Below are positions 1 through 7,901 of a stretch of 64,000 nt of DNA, one piece after another; positions within the stretch are counted from its first letter, which is position 1; each line of letters begins with the position of its first letter. A program made the position numbers and the translations under genes. Where the stretch lies: NCBI GenBank assembly GCA_965221205.1, contig OZ244870.1, forward strand, positions 1,054,001 through 1,118,000, read 5' to 3'. This DNA is from CBDFMG01 sp965221205 [NCBI: bacterium] (GTDB taxonomy: Bacteria > SM23-31). Under the pieces are notes generated by a model, which was not told the origin of the DNA, made no database searches, and saw only the letters and a program-made list of their open reading frames with translations.

Positions 1-2
1 TC

Positions 3-371
3 TCGGTCATCGTTCCCGATGGTAAAGTTGTTGACGAATTCATCAATGAACACAGAGATGATGATACAAACATTGCTTCTCCGCTGTTTGCGAATACGAG
101 TCTTATTGGTAGTGCGGATATTTCGGAGAATATCGATTTGAATCTGCAGGTCCATAACTCTGATGGTGAGAAGCTCGATCATATGTTCAATTTTGCTAAC
201 GGCATAAAGAGCCTTGCACTGCTGGGTACGATGCAAGAACCGGAACTAAAAGACCTGATCGCTCTGGTTGGTCTGAACAAGCGGTCCGGCTATATCGAAC
301 TCGATGCGCAATTGACCCTTGAAGATATCAAAAGGTTGAAAGACTTACACAAAGATTCGAACAGAAATTAA
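3..371 (+). CDS. C-terminal part of an unrecognised protein (5' end outside window)
   Basis: The reading frame is open from base 3 to the TAA at 369-371, so this is the last about 122 residues of a protein that begins before the window. The visible part is soluble, acidic and rich in helix formers, with a Lys/Asp-rich C-terminus (LKDLHKDSNRN). There is no signal, membrane segment or catalytic motif that I recognise. A TTG at 138 could act as a start but the open frame runs through it without a break. The family is not recognised and no function is proposed. Confidence 0.6.
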   Translation, partial: SVIVPDGKVVDEFINEHRDDDTNIASPLFANTSLIGSADISENIDLNLQVHNSDGEKLDHMFNFANGIKSLALLGTMQEPELKDLIALVGLNKRSGYIELDAQLTLEDIKRLKDLHKDSNRN

Positions 372-432
372 AGTAAACCCATACCAGATTAAATAACCTG
401 TCTCCTTGATACAGTTCCATCATTGTATCACC

Positions 433-475
433 AGCCTCCACGATATATTGTTCATGATATATTGTTATGGAGGCT
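433..475. terminator. Inverted repeat after the first gene
   Basis: AGCCTCCA (433-440) and TGGAGGCT (468-475) are perfect 8-bp arms around a 27-nt AT-rich loop that itself holds two copies of GATATATTGTT. It lies 62 bases after the stop of the first gene and could end its transcript, but the loop is long and there is no T-run, so this is only a possible terminator. Confidence 0.35.
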
Positions 476-604
476 ACAAGAGTTCTGATTTTCAATTAAT
501 GTTAATAAATATTGATTGACTTATCAAAAATGTTTAGTAATTTTAGAAGAATCCGAGTTTACTGTTATTTCATTAAATATAGGATGTAATTTTGGAGTAA
601 AATA

Positions 605-1558
605 GTGAATCAAGAGATATTAGATATTAAACAAGACATATTTCAATCGCACTATGAAATAGTATTAGGTGATACTCTTGGAAATTTGCGCAAGACAGAA
701 TCGGAAAAATTTAATTTAATTATTACTTCACCTCCATACAACATTGGGAAAAATTATGAAACAAAACAACCTATTGAAACTTACCTAAGTCAGCAAGAAG
801 AAGTTATTGATGAATTGGTGAGAATAATTTCCAATCAAGGAAGTATATGTTGGCAAATTGGAAATTATGTAAATAATGGTGAAGTTTTTCCATTGGATAT
901 ATACTATTATCAAATTTTTAAAAAGCATAATTTATTTTTAAGAAATAGAATAATATGGCATTTTGGACATGGTTTACATGCTTCTAATAGATTTTCAGGA
1001 AGATATGAAACAATATTATGGTTTACAAAAAGCAATGATTATATTTTTAATTTAGACGAAGTTAGGGTGCCATCAAAATATCCGGGCAAAAAGCATTTTA
1101 AGGGTCCAAAAAAAGGAAAGTTTTCTGGTAATCCTAAAGGTAAAAATCCAACTGACATATGGGAGGTTTTACTGAGTGATTGGGAAAAGGAAATATGGAA
1201 TATCCCAAATGTGAAATCTAATCATCCTGAAAAAACAATACATCCCTGCCAATTTCCAATAGAGTTAGTTGAAAGATTTATTTTAGCGCTTACTAATATA
1301 GGAGGTTGGATTCTTGATCCATATGCTGGTGTAGGTTCTTCAATTATTGCCGCTATAAAAAACAATAGAAATGTAATTGGAATAGAAAAAGAAATTGATT
1401 ATGTCGATATAGCAAAGGATAGAATAAAAAAACTGTTTGAAGGTAATTTAAAGCTCAGACCTATGACAAAGCCTATCCACCAACCTTCACCAAAAGATAA
1501 AATTGCTAAAATTCCTGAAGATTGGCTGTTTGATAATAGAGAAGGTAATACTCAATGA
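605..1558 (+). CDS. DNA methyltransferase of an AT-rich restriction-modification pair, probably N4-cytosine type
   Basis: Transfers a methyl group from S-adenosylmethionine to DNA to protect host sites from the partner nuclease. Catalytic motif IV is TSPPYN (residues 41-46) and the SAM-binding motif DPYAGVGSS comes late, near residue 237, which is the beta-class order. SPPY rather than DPPY favours N4-cytosine methylation by family knowledge. Start is GTG at 605, with GGAG at 594-597 seven bases upstream. The stop overlaps the start of the next gene by 4 bp, so the two are translationally coupled. At 317 aa it has normal length. Base composition is far more AT-rich than the peptidase gene that follows, which suggests horizontal transfer. 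Specificity is inferred only from the partner. Confidence 0.88.
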   Translation: MNQEILDIKQDIFQSHYEIVLGDTLGNLRKTESEKFNLIITSPPYNIGKNYETKQPIETYLSQQEEVIDELVRIISNQGSICWQIGNYVNNGEVFPLDIYYYQIFKKHNLFLRNRIIWHFGHGLHASNRFSGRYETILWFTKSNDYIFNLDEVRVPSKYPGKKHFKGPKKGKFSGNPKGKNPTDIWEVLLSDWEKEIWNIPNVKSNHPEKTIHPCQFPIELVERFILALTNIGGWILDPYAGVGSSIIAAIKNNRNVIGIEKEIDYVDIAKDRIKKLFEGNLKLRPMTKPIHQPSPKDKIAKIPEDWLFDNREGNTQ

Positions 1559-2169
1559 AAATTGCACAAAAATATTCACATTTAAATGGAGAAGAATACT
1601 TGATAGTTCACCATAATAAGTTATACTCTGAGATTAAGAGAATTATTCAAAGTATCGATGCGGATAATTTTAAAACAAAAATTAGTAAAGAGAAAACTAA
1701 AAAAGGTTTAAAGCTTTATAGCCCAATAGGATTGAATAAAGTATTTGATAAGTTGTTTTCAGAGAACAATTGGAAGGAAAGTAGATATCAGTACTATATT
1801 ACACTCAATAGGGAATTAATGGAAAAAAGCATTTTACTTCCGGCTAAAGAACAAAAGGATTTTTTAGTTTCATCAGGTGAAAAAGAGCCATTATTTTCAT
1901 ACAACCAAACAGATTTTGTAAAAGAAAAGATTGCAGTTGAGATGCAATTTGGTAAATACTCATTTGTTGCATATGATTTGTTCGTAAAGCATATGTTGTT
2001 TTACTCAGGTGGTATTATAAATCTAGGGATAGAAATATTACCTACTAAAAAGATGCAATCTCAAATGTCGTCTGGAATTGCATATTTTGAAGGAGAGGTT
2101 TATAACGTTATGCGGCATGGAAGAAATAACCCACCAATTCCTTTGCTAATAATTGGTATTGAACCATGA
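1555..2169 (+). CDS. Type II restriction endonuclease, BglII/BstYI-like
   Basis: Cleaves DNA at the site methylated by the adjoining enzyme. The 204-aa protein starts MKIAQKYSHLNG and carries D120, E129 and Q131, a D-x8-E-x-Q arrangement equal to the active site of BglII (D84, E93, Q95). The following segment (residues 132-146, GKYSFVAYDLFVKH) also resembles that family. Family members cut sites containing GATC (BglII AGATCT, BstYI RGATCY), so a GATC-containing site is a reasonable prediction, not something the sequence proves. The ATG overlaps the methyltransferase stop by 4 bp. Both genes are intact and equally AT-rich, so this looks like a working, recently acquired system. Confidence 0.8.
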   Translation: MKIAQKYSHLNGEEYLIVHHNKLYSEIKRIIQSIDADNFKTKISKEKTKKGLKLYSPIGLNKVFDKLFSENNWKESRYQYYITLNRELMEKSILLPAKEQKDFLVSSGEKEPLFSYNQTDFVKEKIAVEMQFGKYSFVAYDLFVKHMLFYSGGIINLGIEILPTKKMQSQMSSGIAYFEGEVYNVMRHGRNNPPIPLLIIGIEP

Positions 2170-2390
2170 GTGATAATCGCTCAAACGTCTTGAACGGGTG
2201 ATTATTTGAATCAATTATATAAATCATTGGAAATCTACAGTACCTTAATACTGTATTAAGATATTTTATAGCATACCTGCTTCTCCGTCATTAAATTTAA
2301 TTAATCAAAATTTTCTGAACAATTATTTTGAAACAGCTGCATCTCATATATTTATTAAATTAATGGACCTTTATAAGAAGGGAGAAAAAC

Positions 2391-4448
2391 ATGCATAAAA
2401 TAAACCACTCTCTTATTCCTCTTATTATTTCCTTGCTGATACCTTTTTCATTACTTGCACAAACGAACACCAATCCCAACCGGTTTAACCAGCTCGATGT
2501 GTTTGAGCTTGAGTATGGGTCGGATCCGCAGATTTCGCCGGATGGGCGGCACGTGGTCTATGTCCGGAATTTCATGGATATCATGGCTGACCGGATGCGG
2601 TCAAATCTCTGGATCGTCAATTTTGACGGATCGGAGCACCGGCCTCTGACATCGGGGAATAACAACTACTCGTCTCCTCGCTGGTCGCCGGACGGAGAAC
2701 GTCTCCTCTACAGCTCGAACGCCGACGGACCATCCCAACTTTACATGCGGTGGATGGATACCGGACACGCAGCTAAAATTACGAACTTTACTAAATCCGC
2801 CGGAAGTGTTACCTGGTCACCCGACGGCAAGTCGATCGCTTTCACGATGTTTGTCGATGAAAAGCCTGCCCAGTTCGCAAAAATGCCCCCGAAACCGGAA
2901 GGAGCAGAATGGGCAAAACCGGCAATATACATCGATAAGCTGGTCTACCGTGCCGATGGTGCGGGGTACCTTGATCCTGGTTATCGACACATTTTTGTCG
3001 TTCCGTCCGAAGGCGGCTCTCCACGGCAGCTCACGTTCGGAGACTTCAACCACAACGGGCCGCTCGCATGGACACCCGACAGCAGATTGATCATTTTTTC
3101 AGCCAACCGGCACAGCGATTGGGAATACAACAACAACAATTCTGAAATCTACCGGGTATCGCTCGATGACGGCGAAATCGATGTCTTAACCGACCGGAAT
3201 GGCCCCGATTCGAGTCCGGTCCTTTCGCCCGACGGATCAAAAATCGCCTATCTCGGATTCGATGACCAGCTCCACGGCTATCATGTGACAAAATTATACT
3301 TCATGAACGTCGACAGCAGAAGGAGTTTTGTTGTCACCGGGGATTTCGACCGGGATGTGCAGGAACCCTATTGGAACAGCGGCAGTGACGGCCTCTATTT
3401 CCGGTACGACACCGAAGGAAATACAAAAATTGCTCATGTCGACCTGAATGGCAACGTCGAGACCCTTGCCGGCGATGTCGGTGGGCTCTCGCTCGGCCGT
3501 CCCTATTCCGGCGGTACATATTCAGTCACACCGGACGGACGGTTTGCTTTTACCCATTCACGTCCCGATCATCCTGCCGATATCGCAGTGGGACAAAGCG
3601 ATTCAGACGATATTCGTATCATAACTGCGCTGAACGAAGACCTCTTGGGCCATAAAAAACTCAGTGAAACGGAAGAAATCTGGTACCACTCAACATTTGA
3701 TAACAGAATGATTCAGGGGTGGGTTGTCAAACCGGCCGATTTCGATCCTGAAAAAGAGTATCCCCTCATTCTTGAAATTCACGGCGGCCCGTTTGCCAAT
3801 TATGGCGACCGGTTCTCTGCCGAAGTTCAGCTCTATGCCTCAGCCGGCTATGCAGTGCTCTACACCAATCCCCGCGGCAGCACAAGTTACGGTAAACAGT
3901 TCGGCAACCTCATTCACCACAATTATCCCGGTGAAGATTATGATGACCTGATGTCGGGTGTCAACGCAGCCCTCGATCTGGGCTATATCGATGAAGACAA
4001 CCTCTTTGTCACCGGTGGAAGCGGTGGAGGTGTTCTGTCGGCATGGATCGTCGGGAAATCTGACCGGTTTGCAGCGGCGGTCGTCGCTAAACCGGTCATC
4101 AACTGGTACAGTTTTGTTCTCACGTCGGACAGTTATCCCTTTTTCTATAAGTACTGGTTTCCCGGTTTTCCGTGGGACCATCAGGACCACTACATGAAAC
4201 GGTCACCGCTCTCTCTTGTCGGCAATGTATCAACACCGACAATGCTTCTGACCGGGGAGGCTGACCACCGGACGCCGATATCCGAATCGGAACAGTTTTA
4301 TCAGGCGCTCAAACTGAGGCAAGTCGATGCCGCAATGGTCCGGATTCCCGACGCATCGCACGGAATTACCGCGCGTCCGAGCAATCTCATTAAAAAAGTT
4401 ACCCATGTCCTTGCATGGTTTGAGAAATATCGGCAGCAAAACAAATAA
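2391..4448 (+). CDS. Secreted S9 family prolyl oligopeptidase / acylaminoacyl-peptidase-like
   Basis: Serine peptidase that removes dipeptides or acyl-amino acids from short peptides. Residues 1-24 form a signal peptide ending SLLAQ. Residues about 35-390 have WD40/TolB-type propeller repeats (SPRWSPDGE and similar), and the rest is an alpha/beta-hydrolase. The triad is visible: Ser544 in GGSGGG, Asp625 in GEADHRTP and His657 in DASHGI. Length 685 aa is usual for the family. Start chosen at the ATG preceded by GGGAG. It is followed 43 bases later by a RidA gene, possibly co-transcribed. Exact substrate cannot be told from sequence. Confidence 0.93.
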   Translation: MHKINHSLIPLIISLLIPFSLLAQTNTNPNRFNQLDVFELEYGSDPQISPDGRHVVYVRNFMDIMADRMRSNLWIVNFDGSEHRPLTSGNNNYSSPRWSPDGERLLYSSNADGPSQLYMRWMDTGHAAKITNFTKSAGSVTWSPDGKSIAFTMFVDEKPAQFAKMPPKPEGAEWAKPAIYIDKLVYRADGAGYLDPGYRHIFVVPSEGGSPRQLTFGDFNHNGPLAWTPDSRLIIFSANRHSDWEYNNNNSEIYRVSLDDGEIDVLTDRNGPDSSPVLSPDGSKIAYLGFDDQLHGYHVTKLYFMNVDSRRSFVVTGDFDRDVQEPYWNSGSDGLYFRYDTEGNTKIAHVDLNGNVETLAGDVGGLSLGRPYSGGTYSVTPDGRFAFTHSRPDHPADIAVGQSDSDDIRIITALNEDLLGHKKLSETEEIWYHSTFDNRMIQGWVVKPADFDPEKEYPLILEIHGGPFANYGDRFSAEVQLYASAGYAVLYTNPRGSTSYGKQFGNLIHHNYPGEDYDDLMSGVNAALDLGYIDEDNLFVTGGSGGGVLSAWIVGKSDRFAAAVVAKPVINWYSFVLTSDSYPFFYKYWFPGFPWDHQDHYMKRSPLSLVGNVSTPTMLLTGEADHRTPISESEQFYQALKLRQVDAAMVRIPDASHGITARPSNLIKKVTHVLAWFEKYRQQNK

Positions 4449-4491
4449 TTAAGATACAGTTTAAAAATGAACATACACCAGTGGAGAAATC

Positions 4492-4866
4492 ATGGGAAAA
4501 ACATACATCCCGAATCCCGAAAAATTTCCTGATGTACCGTTTAGCGGTGCTGTCGTTAGCGGAAACACCTGTTACTGCTCTGGCAGTCTGGGGCTCGATG
4601 TAACGACAATGGAGATGGCTGAGGGCATTGAAGAACAGACGGTGAAAGCAATGGAGAATATAAATGACACACTCTCACGTGCCGGATTTGAAATGGACGA
4701 CATTGTTACGGCTACGATCTACCTGAAAAATCTCGATGATTTTAAGGTTATGAATGAGGTTTATGCCCGCTACTTTCCCGGGAATAAGCCGTCCCGGACA
4801 ACCGTCGGAGTTGCCGACCTCTTGATGGGTGCCCTCGTCGAAATCACATGTTTGGCAGAGAAATAA
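4492..4866 (+). CDS. RidA family enamine/imine deaminase
   Basis: Small cytoplasmic Rid (YjgF/YER057c/UK114) protein that hydrolyses reactive enamine/imine intermediates, such as those released by threonine dehydratase, to keto acids and ammonia. The 124-aa length and the pattern near the C-terminus (PSRTTVGVADL, holding the conserved substrate-binding Arg, then ALVEITCLA) fit the family. A purine-rich stretch precedes the ATG. It follows the S9 peptidase on the same strand with no clear terminator between, so it may link peptide breakdown with amino-acid catabolism. Orthology to RidA itself rather than another Rid subfamily is not settled. Confidence 0.88.
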   Translation: MGKTYIPNPEKFPDVPFSGAVVSGNTCYCSGSLGLDVTTMEMAEGIEEQTVKAMENINDTLSRAGFEMDDIVTATIYLKNLDDFKVMNEVYARYFPGNKPSRTTVGVADLLMGALVEITCLAEK

Positions 4867-5039
4867 AAGTAAATCTCCAAAAAGGCAAAACATCCAACTT
4901 TTTATAAAGTTGAAGTTATGAGCTGAAATATGCGGTTTATTAAACCGATGGTGTATTGTCTTCATTCCTTTCTCTTATCCTCTGTGATGATGATCTCCTC
5001 AATCGACTTCGGGCCGGTGACGTCAATCGTTTGCTGCTT

Positions 5040-5264
5040 TCAATCCGGTATCAGCTTCTTTAATACAGTTGATATTGCCTTTGCATTGCCGCTCAGTGCC
5101 ATTTTGACAATCTCTTCGTACACATTTTTGCCCGTGTCCTCTATCTCGCTACGTAATGTTGTAGCGTTCCGATCAATAAATCGTTTGAGAAAAAATCCTG
5201 AGAGGAATCCTCCAGCGAATGATAACCAGAGTGCGATTATTATACTTATTGTTGTAATAGCCAT
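5040..5264 (-). CDS. Small single-pass membrane protein, function unknown
   Basis: A 74-aa frame with an N-terminal hydrophobic stretch of about 20 residues (ITTISIIIALWLSFAGGFLS) followed by a basic, then amphipathic, cytoplasmic tail. No Shine-Dalgarno is visible before the ATG. A longer plus-strand frame overlaps it but has no coding character, so the minus-strand reading is preferred. No function can be given. Confidence 0.4.
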   Translation of the reverse strand: MAITTISIIIALWLSFAGGFLSGFFLKRFIDRNATTLRSEIEDTGKNVYEEIVKMALSGNAKAISTVLKKLIPD

Positions 5265-5958
5265 ATTTGGAATGATAATGAGTGTAAATGGTTATGCAAG
5301 TTGTTTTTATTGACTGCACAACTGTTAGCAAGGTTAAAACATTGTGGTATATGGAGTTACGAAGATGATTCGGATTGTTGCTAACGCTTGCTGACGTTCT
5401 AACTTCTTATATTTGTATATAGTTATATAGTATATAGTATAGTATGTCAGCAACATTTAATATTTATATACCTCATACGCGAGAGTATTACTCTGTATGT
5501 GTGATTTTTGTATAAATATTTATTTAAATAATAATATATATCTATCTAATTTTGAAGACATGCTGACAAGCGGTTTTTTTGGGACTTAAACATTATAGTA
5601 AACAAATAATTTGAAGGTGTTAGCAAAGATGTTAGCAAACTGGCAAAAATGGGTGAAAAATGGGGGTTTGTCAGCAACTTTTTGATGTTTTTAATAAAAA
5701 TTATTATTGTTAAAATTTGTAAGCAAATGGCAGGAAATGGAGTAAAAACTAAAAAGTTTTAAAAAATTTATTGCAAAAAAAGTTTAATAAATGTGCTACA
5801 ATGTGTTCGATTGTGTTCAGGAGAGCTGAATTTGTCCGTTATAACAACGCGGTGAATTATTGACGGATAAGTTCTATGGTGGTGCTCTGATTTTATAAAG
5901 AAATAGTTTGGAAATTTTTTTATTGTTGTTTATATTTAACATTCGAACCTCCTTTGAG
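5265..5958. repeat. AT-rich non-coding stretch with seven GTYAGCAA iteron-like words
   Basis: No gene is seen here. GTTAGCAA or GTCAGCAA occurs at 5324-5331, 5446-5453, 5619-5626, 5631-5638 and 5670-5677, and inverted at 5378-5385 and 5388-5395. An AT-only-like run (about 5410-5440, repeated TATAG words) lies in the middle. Clustered 8-mers beside a very AT-rich patch resemble the iterons of a plasmid or phage origin, or a multi-site operator. No replication gene is adjacent, so this is a structural observation only. Confidence 0.45.
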
Positions 5959-6033
5959 TGGTGGAGCTGTGGGGAATTGAACCCCAGCCGTCGGGTGCAA
6001 ACCCCGATGTCCTCACGCCATGAGAACGGCCCC
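5959..6033 (-). tRNA. tRNA-like element with encoded CCA and a G-U acceptor pair (possibly degenerate)
   Basis: Read on the minus strand, GGGGCCG (6033-6027) pairs with CAGCTCC (5969-5963) to make a 7-bp acceptor with one C-A mismatch and a G3-U70 pair, the alanine identity element. A perfect 5-bp T-arm with TTCAATT loop, a 5-bp anticodon-like stem with a 7-nt loop (GTTTGCA), a discriminator A and an encoded CCA follow in correct order and spacing. Faults: the D-arm has only a 5-nt loop, and position 37 would be C. The literal anticodon is TTG, while TGC lies one base over. The CAGCTCCACCA end also matches tmRNA, but no tmRNA 5' half or tag frame was found. It could be a decayed tRNA, a tRNA-like element or an attachment-site copy. 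Confidence 0.5.
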
Positions 6034-6050
6034 GCTTCACAAAAGGTATG

Positions 6051-6110
6051 GGGAAGTGGAATGTGTATTGTCTGCTAACAATTGCGTCTCCACTTCCCTT
6101 TTATTTTTAG
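6051..6110 (+). terminator. Long-loop hairpin followed by a T-rich tail
   Basis: GGGAAGTGGA (6051-6060) pairs perfectly with TCCACTTCCC (6089-6098), followed by TTTTATTTTT. The 28-nt loop is long for a Rho-independent terminator. No plus-strand gene ends nearby. Confidence 0.4.
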
Positions 6111-6201
6111 ATCTCAGTCAGATTCTTCTATGTCTCCGGCACCTTTTACACCTTTTACCATGAAAATGACTGGAGGGTCTCTGCAGAAAGAAATAATTTT
6201 C

Positions 6202-6230
6202 TTGACAAAATAATCAAAAAATCCTACATT
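6202..6230 (+). promoter_or_regulatory. Sigma-70 type promoter
   Basis: TTGACA at 6202-6207 and TACATT at 6225-6230 with a 17-bp spacer. It points into a segment with no protein gene but with two hairpins, the second with a T-run. Confidence 0.6.
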
Positions 6231-6236
6231 AAAATG

Positions 6237-6332
6237 GCACATGGGTACACCTTTTACCTTTCTTAAGGTGTTCTTATGTCGTTGATTATAAGAGTGGTGC
6301 AAGTCTTAGCCCGACAGTGCCACTCTTTTTTT
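6237..6332 (+). ncRNA. Candidate small RNA between a promoter and a Rho-independent terminator
   Basis: Transcription from the promoter at 6202-6230 would begin near 6237. The RNA of about 95 nt would hold a 7-bp hairpin (ACACCTT 6247-6253 with AAGGTGT 6265-6271) and end in a second hairpin (AGAGTGG 6291-6297 with CCACTCT 6320-6326) followed by seven T. No reading frame of useful length fits inside on the plus strand. The match to a known RNA family is not recognised. An alternative is a short leader fragment of a lost gene. Confidence 0.45.
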
Positions 6333-6340
6333 CTAACGGA

Positions 6341-6739
6341 TTAATTTTCGATACTTCTTCGATACTTCGTATTTAAGCCAGAACCAGTTTTGTTAACATA
6401 TCCATTCAGAACAAGTTTCTGCAAAGGTGAATTTACAGAAGCAAGTAAATCTTTTGCTTTAGATTTTAATAATCCTTTATCTTTCATTTTTTTAAGTTCA
6501 TCTCTGAGAGCAGGAGGAGTCCAATCTACTTTGGAGTATTCATCAAATATGTTCTTTATAACAGCAGAAGTGCCTAATTGCACTCCAGGATCTCCCTTAA
6601 CATTTGTTGAGGTCTCTTCTGTTGAGGTCTCTTCCAAATTTTCCGTTAAAATTTCTATTGCTTTTCGAATTGTCTCAGCTTTTTCATTTAACTTTTTCTC
6701 TTGTTGTTGCAAGGCTTCGATTATTTCATTATGGCTCAT
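6341..6739 (-). CDS. Unknown coiled-coil protein with a possible winged-helix end
   Basis: 132 aa. Residues about 5-40 are a charged coiled coil (QQQEKKLNEKAETIRKAIE). Residues about 70-130 read like a small winged-helix or helix-turn-helix domain ending in a basic tail (TKYRRSIEN). A good Shine-Dalgarno (GAGAGGA) lies before the ATG. Two copies of a 75-bp promoter-bearing unit lie immediately upstream. The gene is AT-rich and sits in an accessory zone. I do not recognise the family; regulator is one possibility. Confidence 0.55.
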   Translation of the reverse strand: MSHNEIIEALQQQEKKLNEKAETIRKAIEILTENLEETSTEETSTNVKGDPGVQLGTSAVIKNIFDEYSKVDWTPPALRDELKKMKDKGLLKSKAKDLLASVNSPLQKLVLNGYVNKTGSGLNTKYRRSIEN

Positions 6740-6885
6740 GTCTTTTTGTCCTCTCTTGCTTTTCTACTTTGTAAATATAATCAATAACTTCTCCATGTCA
6801 AGAGTTTTCTTCATGTCTTTTTGTCTTCTCTTGCTTTTCTACTTTGTAAATATAATCAATAACTTCTCCATGTCAAGAGTTTTCT
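6736..6885. repeat. 75-bp tandem duplication carrying promoter, ribosome site and start of the 6341-6739 gene
   Basis: Units 6736-6810 and 6811-6885 differ at only one base (C at 6751, T at 6826). On the minus strand each unit carries TTGACA, a 16-bp spacer and TATATT (6801-6774 in the proximal unit). The single difference lies in the Shine-Dalgarno: GAGGA in the gene-proximal copy and GAAGA in the distal copy. The distal copy also creates a 16-codon frame on the minus strand (6814-6764, MKKTLDMEKLLIIFTK). Confidence 0.85.
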
Positions 6886-6963
6886 TGTTATTTTTAAAAC
6901 AATAATAAGTATGCTTTGTTTTTGCTATTTGGAATTAGGTGTGTGAATGATAGAAAAATAAAA

Positions 6964-7590
6964 GTGGATAAACTCCAGTAAAAATACTACGTATTATTGC
7001 TGCAGTCTTATCAATTGTTGTCGGTATTAGTCTTTTAGCTAATAATTCCAATCCAGTATATCCGCTAATCTGTGGAATATTATTCTTAATTTTTGCAATA
7101 CCCCATATTAAAAAAATCAGTTTTGGGCAAGAATTAACATATATAACATCCCAATATTACTTTACATAGCAATACTGGTGAAGAAGTATCATTTAAAGAA
7201 GAGTCAAAAATGAAGTTTTTAGTAGATAAGAAATTTGAAGAGGTGGACACCTGGTGCACAGGAACAGTTACAGGATTTAAATCAAATTTAGGAGAAATAA
7301 CTGAACAAGGTTATGATTTAGATGGTAAGTTACCCTTGCGATTGAATTATGATATAGTCCAGAGAAAAACGACCAGTAACTAAACCAACTGATTTTCTTA
7401 GCATTACTGTTATTTTCCCAGATAATAGAAAATGGAAAGGTTATAAAGGTAGATATGAAGGTAAAAATACAAAAATCAAACTTCATGAAATCCAGCCTCA
7501 ACCCTCTAAAATGGATGAAAAAGATTGTTTAATATGGGAAATTGATAAACCTAAATTAAATCACAAATATAAACTTGAATGGACATGGTA
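6964..7590 (+). pseudogene. Frameshifted remnant of a small membrane-anchored protein
   Basis: Three successive frames read as one decayed protein. The first is hydrophobic (ILRIIAAVLSIVVGISLL, then PLICGILFLIFAIPHI), suggesting two membrane helices. The second, from about 7180, gives EEVDTWCTGTVTGFKSN. The third, from about 7370, gives FPDNRKWKGYKGRYEGK and ends YKLEWTW. Breaks lie at an A-run near 6980 and at about 7160 and 7375. No family is recognised. The segment is AT-rich like its neighbours. Confidence 0.5.
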
Positions 7591-7595
7591 TATTG

Positions 7596-7763
7596 TCATA
7601 CAGTCTCTTGAATGCGTTTTTTTCGCCTCTCCCTGAGCGCTTCGATCAATAACATTTCAACTGTATTTGAAAACATCCGGTTGTCACGTTCGGGTCGGCG
7701 TAGTGATTCGACTTCGTTATTTACTCGCTCTTCAAGACGGATTGTTCTGTGTATTTTAGTCAT
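7596..7763 (-). CDS. Ribbon-helix-helix (CopG/Arc-like) small DNA-binding protein
   Basis: 55 aa, beginning MTKIHRTIRLEERVNNEVE with a central RMFSNTVEMLLIEALRERRK. A short N-terminal strand, then two helices with the SNTVEMLL pattern, is typical of RHH antitoxins and autorepressors. Upstream on the same strand (about 7911-7776) an open frame without start ends 12 bases before this ATG (reading [18 protein letters not shown] near its end). It may be the tail of a lost partner. No intact toxin is seen, so this is an orphan. It is too short for most gene callers. Confidence 0.55.
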   Translation of the reverse strand: MTKIHRTIRLEERVNNEVESLRRPERDNRMFSNTVEMLLIEALRERRKKRIQETV

Positions 7764-7901
7764 TGTACTCGCCTTCTATTCTTCACCAAATATGTATTGT
7801 ACAGGTATGCCTACGGCACGAGTCGACATGCCAGGTTCAAAGCGTATTAATTTCACACTTTTAGTTCCATCGATGCGCAGCAGCACGTTCTTCCAGCCAG
7901 T

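Noticed and set aside
2455-4439. Several overlapping frames inside the S9 peptidase gene on both strands
   Set aside because: The main frame has signal peptide, propeller and full catalytic triad; the others have no support.
4930-5313. 127-codon plus-strand frame over the small membrane protein
   Set aside because: Composition is unlike a real protein, and it opposes a plausible single-pass membrane protein on the minus strand.
6114-6302. 62-codon minus-strand frame over the small-RNA candidate
   Set aside because: No ribosome site and no protein-like character; a plus-strand promoter and two hairpins explain the segment better.
5959-6340. Complete tmRNA gene ending at 5959
   Set aside because: The 3' end matches, but no 5' acceptor followed by the TTCGAC region and no tag-peptide frame was found within the following 400 bases.
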